From JAGSOU01 sp049974865 (GTDB lineage Bacteria; Pseudomonadota; Alphaproteobacteria; Rhodobacterales; Rhodobacteraceae), in assembly GCA_049974865.1 (NCBI GenBank), contig JBNGCX010000014.1:1-64000 (forward strand): a stretch of 64,000 bases of DNA, given 5' to 3'. The notes beneath the pieces are model-generated. The model did not search any database. It had not been told where the DNA came from and worked only from the letters and a program-made list of their open reading frames with translations. Position numbers and translations under genes: made by a program. The first letter of the stretch is position 1, and every line of letters begins with the position of its first letter. This document shows positions 1-8,233 of this stretch, piece by piece.

Positions 1-58
1 GGCGCCCGCGCGGGCGCCCCCAATGGCCTTATCCTGTCAGAGAATGCGGTAAATTGCA

Positions 59-89
59 GGCAGGCCGGTGCGTGGCGCGCCGGCCTGCC
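59..89 (-). terminator. Hairpin just after the binding-protein gene
   Basis: A perfect 10-bp inverted repeat (59-68 with 80-89, 11-nt loop) lies 8 bases past the stop of the solute-binding protein gene. No U-tract follows, so it is more likely an mRNA-stabilising or attenuating hairpin between the binding-protein gene and downstream transporter genes outside the window than a classical terminator. A separate 18-bp perfect GC palindrome occupies bases 1-18. Confidence 0.45.
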
Positions 90-96
90 CGTTCGA

Positions 97-1674
97 TCAG
101 TTCTTCACCACGTCCTTGAGTTGCAGCAGGAACGAGGGTTCGAGGCGGAAATTCCCGACCCGGTCGCTGGTGACGGCGTTCTGCTTCCAGTTCGCCACGA
201 AGACCCACGGCGCGTCCTCTTGGACGATCTGCTGCATCTCCTTGTAGAGACGCGCGCGCTCATCTTGGTCGGTGGCGGTGCGGGCGGCCTCCAGCAACTC
301 GTCGACCTTGGGGTTCGAGTAGTAGCCCGAGTTGAAGCCCCCCTCGTCCGGCCAGGCATCGGTCCGCAGGGCCAAGTAGGGCAGGGTGTCGGGGTCGTTG
401 GTCATTCAGGCCATCTCGGCCATGTCGGCCTTGCCCTCCAGCCCGGGGTTCACCTCGCCGAGGAAGGTGTTCCATTCGTAGGTCTCGATCTTCACATCCA
501 GCCCCACCGCGGCCAGGTCGGCCTGGATGGCGGTGCCCATGGCGATGGGATCGAGCATGCCCGAGCCACCCTCGGTGACGTAGAAGGTCAGCTCGGCCCC
601 CTCGGCGCCGGCCTCTTTCAGCAGGGCGCGGGCCTTGTCGGGGTCATGGGGGTAAGGGTCGAGGCTTTCGTTGTAGGCCCAGGCAAAGGCCGGCGGGGTG
701 GGGCCGGCGGCGACCTCGGCGGTGCCTTCCAGCACGTCGTTGACGATGGCCTCTTTGTTGATCGCGTAGTTCGCCGCCTGGCGCACGCGCTTGTCGGCAA
801 AGGGGCCCTCCTTGGCGTTCAGGATCAGGAACCACACGTGCGGGCCCGCCTGCTGCACCACCTCAAATCCGTTGCCGTCGAACTGCGACAGCGAGGTCGG
901 CGGGACCTCGACCATCATGTCGATGCCGCCGGCCAGCATTTCGGCGACGCGGGTGTTGGCGTCGGTGATCGGGCGGAAGACGACGGCCTCGGTGCCGGCC
1001 TTTTCGCCCCAGTAATCGTCGTTGCGCTCCACCACCACGCGCTCGTTCGATTTCCATTCGGCGAACTTGAAGGGGCCGGTGCCGACGGGATTGCGGCCGA
1101 AATCCTTGCCATGCGCCTCGATGGCGGCGGGCGAGGCGATCAGGCCGGTCGGGTAGGCCAGGTTCGACAGGAAGGGCGCATAGGGCGCGTTCAGCTTGAA
1201 GCGCACGGTGCGGTCATCGACCACCGTGGTCTCCTCCACCGCGCCGAAGAAGAAGCTCAGCGGGAAGGGGCCGGTGTCGTGATAGGGGTGGTTCTCGTCC
1301 AGCATGCGGTCGAAGTTGAACTTCACCGCCTCGGCGTTGAAATCGGTGCCGTCGTGGAATTTCACGCCCTCACGCAGGGTGAAGGTGTATTCGGTGCCGT
1401 CCTCGCTGATGGTCCAACTTTCCGCCAGTCCCGGTTCGACTTCCAATGTGCCGGGTTTGTAGCGGGTCAGGCCTTCGTAGACGTTCACCAGGATGCGGAA
1501 ATCGTTGACCGCCGTCACCGCGGCGGGATCGAGCGATTTCGGTTCGGCGATCTGCCCGACGATCAGCACGCCCGGTGGCGTCTGCGCCGCCGCGGGCAGC
1601 GTCAGCGCCCCCAGCGTCAGCGTCGCGCCGGCCGCGGCCATCAGGCCTCTGCGCGTCCAGTTCAGGAATTTCAT
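97..1674 (-). pseudogene. ABC transporter solute-binding protein, family 5, with internal TGA
   Basis: This is a periplasmic binding protein of the SBP_bac_5 (peptide/nickel/opine type) family, which delivers ligand to an ABC importer. The N-terminus has a twin-arginine-like signal (TRRGLM, then a hydrophobic stretch ending in AAAQ), followed by the family's usual 'EPKSLDP' and 'GTGPFKF' segments. The reading frame is continuous over 525 codons except for a TGA at codon 423 (bases 406-408). The residue before it ends ..ADMAEMA and the frame resumes MTNDPDTLPYLALRTD. Family members normally have Trp here, so a TGG-to-TGA change is the simplest explanation. The last 102 codons carry the conserved C-terminal part of the fold. 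An ATG follows the TGA directly, so reinitiation is conceivable. I treat it as a broken gene or a base error. Permease and ATPase genes would lie to the left, outside the window. It is divergent from the DUF1028 gene. Confidence 0.85.
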
Positions 1675-1708
1675 GTCCGGTCTCCCATGTTGGCTCAGTG
1701 CGGTCTAA

Positions 1709-1747
1709 TTATCATGATAAATTGCATCGGTCAATTTTTCATGATAA
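1709..1747. promoter_or_regulatory. Two-box operator in a divergent promoter region
   Basis: A perfect 12-bp palindrome TTATCATGATAA lies at 1709-1720, and a copy with one mismatch (TTTTCATGATAA) at 1736-1747. Their centres are 27 bp apart. They also form an 11-bp direct repeat, TCATGATAAAT, at 1712-1722 and 1739-1749. The pair sits in the 103-bp gap between the divergent binding-protein and DUF1028 genes, in AT-rich sequence unlike its surroundings. This is the arrangement expected of an operator for a dimeric repressor controlling both directions. The regulator is not in the window and I do not name it. Confidence 0.65.
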
Positions 1748-1777
1748 ATCGGGTTCAAATCATACCGACGAGGCGCC

Positions 1778-2440
1778 ATGACCTTTTCCATTCTTGCCCA
1801 AGACCCCGAAACCGGACAGATCGGCGGCGCGGCCGCGACGGGCAGCCTGTGCGTAGGCGGCTGGGTCCTGCGCGGTGATCTCCGCGCCGGGATGTCCGCC
1901 AGCCAAGGCGCCTCGCCCAGCACGATCTGGGGCGAGGAGGTGCTGGCGAAAATGAAGGCGGGGCAGAGCGCGGCGGCGGCCGTGGATGCCGTGACCGGGC
2001 GCGACGCGGGCCGGGCGCAGCGGCAGCTTTCGGCCCTGTCGCTGGACGGGCAGGCGGCCGCCTTCACCGGCAATGGGAACGTGCCCGCGATGGGCAGCCG
2101 GCGCTTTGACGGTGGCGTCGTCGCCGGCAACATGCTGTCCGGCGAGGGGGTGTTGGACGCGATGGCCTCGGGGTTCGGTTCATCGCAGGCGACCTTTGCC
2201 CGCCGCCTGCTGGACGCGCTGTTTGCCGGTCACGCGGCGGGCAGCGATTCGCGCGGGCTGCAATCGGCGGCCCTGCTGGTGCTATCGCCCGACCACGCGC
2301 CGCTGACCCTGCGCATCGACTACAGCGAGACGCCCTTGGAGGATCTGGAGCGGCTCTACCGCCGCGCCACCGAGGGCGAGTATCATGACTGGAGCCTGCA
2401 GGTTCCCACGCTGAACGACCCGGAGCGGACCCTTGACTGA
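1778..2440 (+). CDS. DUF1028 family protein
   Basis: A 220-residue protein matching the DUF1028 family: it begins MTFSILAQDPETGQIGGA, with the family's Ala/Gly-rich 'GCA..S' type core, and is probably a cytosolic Ntn-hydrolase-like fold. The biochemical function is not established. The gene runs into the next gene with an 8-base overlap (its TGA at 2438-2440 lies inside the start region of the amidase gene), so the two are translationally coupled. DUF1028 genes beside an M20-type amidase and a peptide-type ABC transporter are a recurring set, which suggests joint use of an imported amide or peptide-like compound. That role is inference. Confidence 0.85.
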   Translation: MTFSILAQDPETGQIGGAAATGSLCVGGWVLRGDLRAGMSASQGASPSTIWGEEVLAKMKAGQSAAAAVDAVTGRDAGRAQRQLSALSLDGQAAAFTGNGNVPAMGSRRFDGGVVAGNMLSGEGVLDAMASGFGSSQATFARRLLDALFAGHAAGSDSRGLQSAALLVLSPDHAPLTLRIDYSETPLEDLERLYRRATEGEYHDWSLQVPTLNDPERTLD

Positions 2441-3653
2441 CTGGGGCGCCTTGGCGGCGGAGCGCCTGAACCAACTGGCGCAGGTCTCCGAGGACGGGCC
2501 GGGCGTTACGCGCCTGCCCTTCACGCCCCAGCACCAGCAGGCTATCGCCCTGCTGACCGAGTGGATGGAGGAGGCCGGGCTGCGCGTGCAGCTCGACGAC
2601 GCGGGCACGCTGGTCGGCCGTCACGAGGGGCGCGCGGGGGGCGGTACCTTCTACCTCGGTTCGCACCAGGACAGCGTGCGCGAGGGCGGCGCCTACGACG
2701 GGATCATGGGGGTGGTCCTGCCCATCCTGGCGATGCGCAAGCTGAGGGAGACGGGCCGCCCGCCCAACTGTTCGGTCGAGGTTTTGGCCTTCGCCGACGA
2801 GGAGGGCGTGCGTTGGCCCACCGCCCTGATCGGCTCGCGCGCGCTGGCCGGCAGCTTCGACCCGGCGGTGCTGGAGATGCTGGACAGGGACGGCGTGGCG
2901 CTGCGCGCGGCCATCGAACAGTTCGGGCTGGACCCAGACCGCATCGGCGCGGTCCAGCGCCCGCGAGAGGCCGCGCTGGGGTACTTGGAAGCCCATATCG
3001 AGCAGGGGCCGGTCCTGCAGGACAAGGGGCAGCCGCTGGGGATCGTCACCGCCATCTGCGGGATCGAGCGGCACCAGATCACCCTGACGGGCGAAACCGG
3101 CCATGCCGGGACCCTGCCCATGGACTCGCGCCGCGACGCCCTGGTGGGCGCGGCCGAGATCGTTTCCGAGGTGAACCGCCATGCCCGCGCGACCGAGGAT
3201 CTGCGCGCCACCGTGGGCGAGATCCATGTCGCGCCCAACGTGGTGAACGCCGTCCCGCGCGAGGTGCGGATGACGGTCGAGCTGCGCTCGCCGGTCGACG
3301 CGATACGCGAGGCGGCGGGCGAGCATCTGCACGGCTTCGCGCAGCGCGTGGCGCTGGCATCGGGCCTGATGCTGACGGCGGAGAAGACCTATGCCCAGCC
3401 CGCGCAGCCCTGCGACCGCGGCTACGCCGACCGGCTCGCCGAGGTGATCGCGGAACAGGGGCATGCGCCGCTCAGGCTGGCCTCGGGCGCGACGCATGAT
3501 GCCTCGGCCATGGCCGATCTCTGCCCCATCGCGATGCTTTTCGTGCGCTGCCGCGACGGGATCAGCCATTCGCCCAGGGAATACGCCGCGCCCGAAGACC
3601 TCGGCGCGGCGGTGCATGTCCTGTCGGGGTTTCTCGAACGGCCCTTCGGTTAG
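2433..3653 (+). CDS. M20-family Zn-dependent amidase (hydantoinase/carbamoylase type)
   Basis: A 406-residue metallo-amidase of the N-carbamoyl-amino-acid hydrolase / allantoate amidohydrolase group. Binuclear metal-site segments are visible: GSHQDSVREGGAYDG (His78, Asp89), FADEEG (Glu123/124), EAHIEQGP near residue 192, and SGATHDASAM plus ISHSPRE near the C-terminus. These enzymes cleave carbamoyl or related amide bonds in the cytosol. The start is TTG at 2433, overlapping the DUF1028 stop by 8 bases. The exact substrate cannot be read from the sequence, so ureidoglycolate, carbamoyl-amino acid or another amide are all possible. The gene likely belongs to a catabolic unit with the divergent ABC importer. 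Confidence 0.88.
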   Translation: MTDWGALAAERLNQLAQVSEDGPGVTRLPFTPQHQQAIALLTEWMEEAGLRVQLDDAGTLVGRHEGRAGGGTFYLGSHQDSVREGGAYDGIMGVVLPILAMRKLRETGRPPNCSVEVLAFADEEGVRWPTALIGSRALAGSFDPAVLEMLDRDGVALRAAIEQFGLDPDRIGAVQRPREAALGYLEAHIEQGPVLQDKGQPLGIVTAICGIERHQITLTGETGHAGTLPMDSRRDALVGAAEIVSEVNRHARATEDLRATVGEIHVAPNVVNAVPREVRMTVELRSPVDAIREAAGEHLHGFAQRVALASGLMLTAEKTYAQPAQPCDRGYADRLAEVIAEQGHAPLRLASGATHDASAMADLCPIAMLFVRCRDGISHSPREYAAPEDLGAAVHVLSGFLERPFG

Positions 3654-3671
3654 GCCGGACCGGGCCTCGCC

Positions 3672-5144
3672 CTAGCGCGCCCAGCAATCGGCGGGGACGC
3701 GGTAGAGATACCAGGTCTTGCCGCGATACGCCCCGCGTTCGGGGCTGAGCGCGGCCCGCGCCGTGCTGCCGGCCGCGCAGGCCGGGGCCGCGTCGGACTT
3801 GGTGATGAACAGCAGGTCGCCCTCCAGATCCGCGGGCAGCGGGTATTTCAGCGCATAGTGATGCGGCGCGCGGCCCTGCGGCGCGCGGCCCTGCGGCGGC
3901 AGGGCATAGAAGCGCAGCCCGCTGTCGCGGCCGGTGTAGAACAGGTCGGCCAGCAGGTCCCGGTTTTCCGAGACCACGGCGTCCAGCCCCTCGGCCCGCG
4001 CGGTGTCGATGATCGCGCGGCTCATCTCGGCCCGGCCGACATGGCGTGCGGCGATCAGCAGGTCTTGTTTTCCGTAGCTCAGGCTGTCGGCAAAAACCCC
4101 CAGCAGCGGCAGCGCCAGCGCCACCGCGCCGTTGATCGCGAAGGAGGCCACGCGCCAGCCCCGCGTCAGCCAGGGCAGCACCGCCACCGTGCCCGCCAGG
4201 TAGGCGGCCGCGGCCCAGTTGGCATAGGCCTTGGACAAGAGTGCCTGCACGCAGACGATGGCGATGATGGGCAGGGCGAAGAGCAGCAGGAACTGGCGTG
4301 CAGTCCCGGCCCGCCGGGCCCGCAGCGTCATCCAGATCAGCCCGCCGAACAGCACCGGGCCGAACACCGCGAATTGCGCGCCGAGGAATTCGGCCAGCCG
4401 GTCGGGGTTTAGACCTGCCCGCGCGCCCGGGTCGCGCACCCAGTCGGCATTGTCGAGCGTGTGCTCCAGCGTGGTAAAGCCGTTCTGGATGTTCCAAAGC
4501 ACATTTGGCGAGATCACCAAGCCGAAGAACACCAGCACCACCAGCGCATCGCTCACACGCGGCCGCGCCCCGCGCAGCAGCAGCGCCGCCAGAAGGGCGC
4601 AGATCACGTAGTAGATGGCGGCGTATTTCGACAGGAAGGCCAGCCCCAGCGCGATGCCGGTCAGGGCCGCGATGCCCGCCCCGCCGCGCTCCAGCAGCCG
4701 CAGATAGCCCAGCAGTGCCAGCGCCAGGAAGGGGAACATGATGGTGTCGGTGGAGATCAGGACCGAGGCCAGCGCCACCATAGGCAGCGTGGCATAGCCC
4801 GCCGCCGTCAGCACCGCCGCCCGCGCCCCGAACAGCCGCGCGGCGACGGCGCCCAGGATCAGCGCCGTCGCGCCGTGGAACAGCGGCGCGGGCAGCCGCA
4901 CCCAGAACGGCGCGTCGCTGCCCGCCAGGTCGGTCATCGCGCGGATCACCCAGCCGATCATCGGCGGCTTGGAATAATATCCCAGCGCCAGTTCCTGCCC
5001 CCAGAGCCAGTACTGCGCCTCGTCCACGAACAGGTCCAAGCGGTTGAACCACAGCAGGACCACCCGCGCCGCGGTGATCGCTGCGACGAGTAACAGCGCC
5101 GGCATCAGCCAGCCGTGTCGCTCAGGCATGGCGCTTTTCGGCAT
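3672..5144 (-). CDS. GT39/ArnT-like membrane glycosyltransferase
   Basis: A polytopic inner-membrane protein of 490 residues, with at least ten hydrophobic segments and the loop motif FVDEAQYWLWGQ (Asp41-Glu42), which in the PMT/ArnT family binds the polyprenyl-phosphate sugar at the periplasmic face. It probably transfers a sugar to lipid A or another envelope acceptor. ATG at 5129 is an alternative start that would shorten the overlap with the upstream gene from 23 to 8 bases. The gene is the last of three overlapping genes (GT2, LAB_N, GT39). A 15-bp tandem duplication at 3862-3891 gives a repeated GRAPQ sequence near the C-terminus. Confidence 0.87.
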   Translation of the reverse strand: MPKSAMPERHGWLMPALLLVAAITAARVVLLWFNRLDLFVDEAQYWLWGQELALGYYSKPPMIGWVIRAMTDLAGSDAPFWVRLPAPLFHGATALILGAVAARLFGARAAVLTAAGYATLPMVALASVLISTDTIMFPFLALALLGYLRLLERGGAGIAALTGIALGLAFLSKYAAIYYVICALLAALLLRGARPRVSDALVVLVFFGLVISPNVLWNIQNGFTTLEHTLDNADWVRDPGARAGLNPDRLAEFLGAQFAVFGPVLFGGLIWMTLRARRAGTARQFLLLFALPIIAIVCVQALLSKAYANWAAAAYLAGTVAVLPWLTRGWRVASFAINGAVALALPLLGVFADSLSYGKQDLLIAARHVGRAEMSRAIIDTARAEGLDAVVSENRDLLADLFYTGRDSGLRFYALPPQGRAPQGRAPHHYALKYPLPADLEGDLLFITKSDAAPACAAGSTARAALSPERGAYRGKTWYLYRVPADCWAR

Positions 5145-5427
5145 AGATCAGCCAGAGGTTTCGCAGGTAGATGAACAGCCCCATGGACTGGCCCAGGATG
5201 AAGACCGGGTCCTTGCGGTAGACGGCGTAGGAAAACAGCACCAGCCCGCCGCCGACCGAGAAATACCAGAAGGCCAGCGGCACCACCGACCGGCCCGCGC
5301 GCTCGGACGCGATCCACTGCACCAGGAAGCGCGCGGTGAACAAGAGCTGCCCGCCGAGGCCGATGGCGACCCACCAGAACTCGGTCCAGGAGGCGACGTG
5401 CAGCCAGGCGAAAATGGTCTCAACCAT
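5122..5427 (-). CDS. LAB_N (lipid-A-disaccharide synthase N-terminal domain) membrane protein
   Basis: A 101-residue, mostly hydrophobic protein with about three membrane helices and the LAB_N signature (FTARFLVQWIASERAGRSVVP then FWYFSVGGG). In some bacteria this domain is fused to LpxB. Here, as in many alphaproteobacteria, it stands alone between an ArnC-like GT2 gene and an ArnT-like GT39 gene. That position suggests a flippase or accessory role for the polyprenyl-phosphate sugar. The role is inferred, not demonstrated. It overlaps the GT2 gene by 8 bases and the GT39 gene by up to 23, so the three are almost certainly co-translated. Confidence 0.85.
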   Translation of the reverse strand: MVETIFAWLHVASWTEFWWVAIGLGGQLLFTARFLVQWIASERAGRSVVPLAFWYFSVGGGLVLFSYAVYRKDPVFILGQSMGLFIYLRNLWLIYAEKRHA

Positions 5428-6151
5428 CGGGGCGTTCCACTTCCACGGGCTGGGCGGTCTTGCGCCGCAGGATCAGCCAGGACACCCCGATCAGGTCATG
5501 GATGCCGACCAGCGCGCGCTGAAGGTTGTTGTATTTCGACTGCCCCGCGTGGCGTTCGCGGTGGGAGACGTCGACCAGCGCCACCTCCCAGCCGTCGCGC
5601 TTGAACAGCGCGGGCAGGTAGCGGTGCATGTGGTTGAAAAAGGGTAGCCGGAGGAAGGCGTCGCGGCGGAACCCCTTCAGCCCGCAGCCGGTGTCGCGCG
5701 TGCCGTCCTTGAGGATGCGCGCGCGCAAGGCGTTGGCGAAGCGCGAGGCGAGCTTTTTCGACAGCGTGTCCTGCCGCCCCACGCGCTGCCCGGCCACCAG
5801 CCCCAGGCGGCCGGTGTCGTCCTGCAGCAGCGGCGTGAACAGCTTGGGCAGTTCGGCGGGCGGGTTCTGGCCGTCGCCGTCCAGCGTGCAGATCACCGTG
5901 CCCTTCGCGGCCAGCACGCCGCTGTGCACGCCCGCGCTCTGCCCCGCCGATTGCGGGTGCTGCAGCAGTCGCAGGGTGGGGTGGTCGGCCATGGCGGCGC
6001 GCACCCGTTCGGCGGTGTCGTCGGTGGAGCCGTCGTCGACGATGATGATCTCGTAGTCCTGCCCCGCGCAGGCGGCGACGATCTCGTCCAGCAGCATCGC
6101 CACGTTCTCGGATTCGTTTTTCATGGGAATAACGATCGAGACATTTGTCAT
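5420..6151 (-). CDS. GT2 polyprenyl-phosphate glycosyltransferase (ArnC/DPM1-like)
   Basis: A 243-residue GT-A fold enzyme: VSIVIPMKNESENV at the N-terminus, EIIIVDDGSTDDT, a DGDGQNP metal-binding motif near residue 92, and a late GQSKYNN segment typical of dolichyl-phosphate-mannose synthase and ArnC relatives. It has no C-terminal membrane helices. It would charge polyprenyl phosphate with a sugar at the cytosolic face. The sugar is then presumably flipped (LAB_N partner) and transferred by the GT39 enzyme downstream. First gene of the operon, with its start facing the 81-bp gap to the LacI gene. Confidence 0.88.
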   Translation of the reverse strand: MTNVSIVIPMKNESENVAMLLDEIVAACAGQDYEIIIVDDGSTDDTAERVRAAMADHPTLRLLQHPQSAGQSAGVHSGVLAAKGTVICTLDGDGQNPPAELPKLFTPLLQDDTGRLGLVAGQRVGRQDTLSKKLASRFANALRARILKDGTRDTGCGLKGFRRDAFLRLPFFNHMHRYLPALFKRDGWEVALVDVSHRERHAGQSKYNNLQRALVGIHDLIGVSWLILRRKTAQPVEVERPDG

Positions 6152-6232
6152 GGGGGCCTCATACGGTGTCGCCCGAGGGGCGAATTCACCGCGGGTTAAA
6201 CACGAAAGGCCCCCTGATGTCCACTTGCCCGC

Positions 6233-7270
6233 TTAACGGCGGCGCAGGGTGTCGCCGTAGCTGAGTTTGGGGGTCAGCTCGATCCGTTCGCCGAGGCCGG
6301 GCTGGCCCTTCTCGCTACATTCGAGGATGATCTCGGCGGCCTTCTGGCCGATCTCGCGGCGGCAGGCATCCATGGTGGCCAGCCGGCGCGGCAGCCCGTC
6401 CAGCAGCTCGATCCCGTTGAACCCGGCCAGCCCGAGCTGCCCGGGGATGTCGATGCCCTTCTCCAGGCAGTAAAGCAGCCCGCCCGCCGCGATCATGTCG
6501 TTGGAATAATACAGGAAATCCAGGTCCGGCGTGCGTTCCAGCATGGCCTGGGTCATCTCGCGCCCCTTGGCCAGCCCCGACCCGCCCGAATAGAACTCCT
6601 GGTCCGCCACCTCCAGCCCGGCCTTGGCCAGCGCCGCGGTGAAGCCTTCGAAGCGTTTCCGCGCCCGGTGGTCGAGCGGCATCTTGGTGCCCATGAAGCC
6701 GATCCGCCTGTACCCCTCGGCGGCGATGGCGCGGGCCATCTCGCCGCCCGCGCGGCGGTGCGAGATGCCCACCACCGAATCGACCGGCTCGCCGTCCACG
6801 TCCATGATCTCGACGATGGGGATCCCGGCGTTGCGCAGCATGGCGCCGGCCGCCTCGCTATGCTCCAGCCCCGCGATGATCACGCCCGAGGGCCGCCAGG
6901 ACAGCATCTCGTAGAGGACGGCCTCTTCGCGCTCGGGCTTGTAATGGGTGACGCCAACCACCGGCTGCAGGGGCGACTCCTCCAGCACCTCGGAGATGCC
7001 GGTCATCACTTCGGGGAAGACCATGTTGGACAGCGACGGAATGATCACCGCCACCAGGTTCACCCGCTGCGAGGCCAGCGCGCCGGCGATCTTGTTGGGC
7101 ACGTAGCCCAGCGCCTTGGCCGCCGCCAGAACCCGCGTGCGGGTGCCCTCGGACACGTCGCCGCGGTTGCGCAGCACCCGGCTGACCGTCATTTCGCTGA
7201 CGCCCGAGGCCTCGGACACGTCGCGAAGCGTCAGGGGGCGGCGCGCGCGGGAAGAGGGCTTTGAGGTCAA
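6233..7270 (-). CDS. LacI-family transcriptional regulator (GntR-like)
   Basis: A 345-residue repressor with an N-terminal helix-turn-helix (residues 14-33, TLRDVSEASGVSEMTVSRVL) and a periplasmic-binding-like effector domain. The open frame extends further upstream to 7420, into the tRNA gene. I chose TTG at 7270 because GGAAGG sits just upstream and the protein then has the normal LacI length. The effector domain most resembles the gluconate repressor GntR subgroup (SNMVFPEVMTGISEVLEE). No sugar transporter or catabolic gene adjoins, so it probably acts in trans. An upstream in-frame TTG or ATG cannot be excluded. Confidence 0.85.
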   Translation of the reverse strand: MTSKPSSRARRPLTLRDVSEASGVSEMTVSRVLRNRGDVSEGTRTRVLAAAKALGYVPNKIAGALASQRVNLVAVIIPSLSNMVFPEVMTGISEVLEESPLQPVVGVTHYKPEREEAVLYEMLSWRPSGVIIAGLEHSEAAGAMLRNAGIPIVEIMDVDGEPVDSVVGISHRRAGGEMARAIAAEGYRRIGFMGTKMPLDHRARKRFEGFTAALAKAGLEVADQEFYSGGSGLAKGREMTQAMLERTPDLDFLYYSNDMIAAGGLLYCLEKGIDIPGQLGLAGFNGIELLDGLPRRLATMDACRREIGQKAAEIILECSEKGQPGLGERIELTPKLSYGDTLRRR

Positions 7271-7405
7271 GGGCAAACCTTCCGAAAGCTGGGCTTGCCG
7301 ATTAGTTAGCGGCAAAGCGCGCGGGAACACAAGGCTGGCCGCCGGATGCGCGGGCCGCGTTGCGGCTTGCAACCCGGAGGATTTGCCGCGAGAAAGGACG
7401 CGCGC

Positions 7406-7482
7406 GGCCCCGTGGCTCAACTGGATAGAGCAGCCCCCTCCTAAGGGGCAGGTTGCAGGTTCGAATCCTGCCGGGGTCGCCA
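7406..7482 (+). tRNA. tRNA-Arg (CCT)
   Basis: A 77-nt cloverleaf read by eye. The acceptor stem GGCCCCG pairs with CGGGGTC (one G-U), the D-stem is GCTC/GAGC, the anticodon stem GCCCC/GGGGC with loop CTCCTAA gives anticodon CCT at 7440-7442, the T-stem is GCAGG/CCTGC with loop TTCGAAT, and an encoded CCA ends at 7482. It decodes AGG. It lies opposite to and just upstream of the LacI-type regulator. Confidence 0.95.
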
Positions 7483-7540
7483 GCGGAAAATCATCTGCAA
7501 ATTGTGCCGAGGAATTCCAGGAAAGCTCTTGGCCGTGGCG

Positions 7541-8233
7541 TCAGAGCATCTGGATCACGCCCTTGTCGATGGCGAGCATATAGCCCTTGCGGCTGATGTT
7601 CTTGACCAGCAACTCGCTGACGATCTGGTTGCCCAACGCATCGCGCAAGCGCTTGATCCGCGTCGCGCCCGCGGCCTCGTCGCAATCGGCGGTGGGCTTG
7701 CCCGAGATCATTGCCTCGATCTCCACGCCCGAGAGCACGTCGTCATCCATCCGGGCCTCGGCCAGGACGGAGAGCGTCTCGATCGCGGCTGCGGTGAGCT
7801 TGAACTCCATGTCGTTCAGCGCGACCGTGTTCTCGGCGCGGCTGATCATCAGCGACCGCACCTGGATGCCCGCGCGCTCGATCTCGCTCATCCGGCGGTT
7901 CAGCGTCATGATGGTGACGAGGAAGACCAGTGCCGCCACCAGCAGCGCTGTGGAAAACACCAGGAGCACGAAGATCACCATCCGGTAAGAGGCCAGCACG
8001 TCGGAAAAGCTGGTCCCGGATTCCGCGAGGATCTCCAAGAGCTTGATCTCGGCGTTCGAGGTCAGGTCGTCATTCTCGACGAAGATCCGCTCCACCCGCG
8101 CGTTGAAGGCATTGGCGTCGGGCAGGTTGAGGAACAGCAGCACTGCGGCCACCAGCAGGATGCCGACGATGGCGACGATCCCGATGGCGACCACGCGGCG
8201 CCCGTCAATAGCGGAGGAAGTACTGCCCGGCAC
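7541..8233 (-). CDS. Membrane protein with C-terminal PhoB-like winged helix
   Basis: A 230-residue protein with two strong membrane helices (about residues 14-37 and 85-109), a predicted periplasmic loop of about 47 residues between them, and a cytosolic C-terminal domain (about 143-222). That domain carries the OmpR/PhoB winged-helix pattern: an LT-start helix, a TRIKRLRDALG recognition-helix-like stretch (about 191-201), and an RKGYMLA beta-hairpin end. Membrane-bound winged-helix regulators such as ToxR and CadC have the DNA-binding domain at the N-terminus. Here the order is reversed. I chose GTG at 8233, preceded by AAGGAAG, over an upstream ATG at 8263. Its start overlaps the end of the secreted-protein gene upstream, so the two are probably coupled. 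I do not recognise a named family, and DNA binding is inferred from pattern only. Confidence 0.75.
   Translation of the reverse strand: MPGSTSSAIDGRRVVAIGIVAIVGILLVAAVLLFLNLPDANAFNARVERIFVENDDLTSNAEIKLLEILAESGTSFSDVLASYRMVIFVLLVFSTALLVAALVFLVTIMTLNRRMSEIERAGIQVRSLMISRAENTVALNDMEFKLTAAAIETLSVLAEARMDDDVLSGVEIEAMISGKPTADCDEAAGATRIKRLRDALGNQIVSELLVKNISRKGYMLAIDKGVIQML

Noticed and set aside
406..408. TGA as a selenocysteine codon
   Set aside because: The family has Trp at this position, and selenocysteine has no role in such binding proteins; I looked for no convincing downstream recoding structure.
121..1878. 585-codon plus-strand open frame opposite the binding-protein gene
   Set aside because: It lies antisense to a gene with clear SBP_bac_5 sequence, is low-complexity His/Gly/Val/Arg-rich, and reflects the high GC third position of the real gene.
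7406..7482. tRNA-Arg as an integration site with an island to its right
   Set aside because: No integrase gene and no repeated tRNA 3' end was seen in the following 10 kb, and rnhB-ccrM core genes follow closely.
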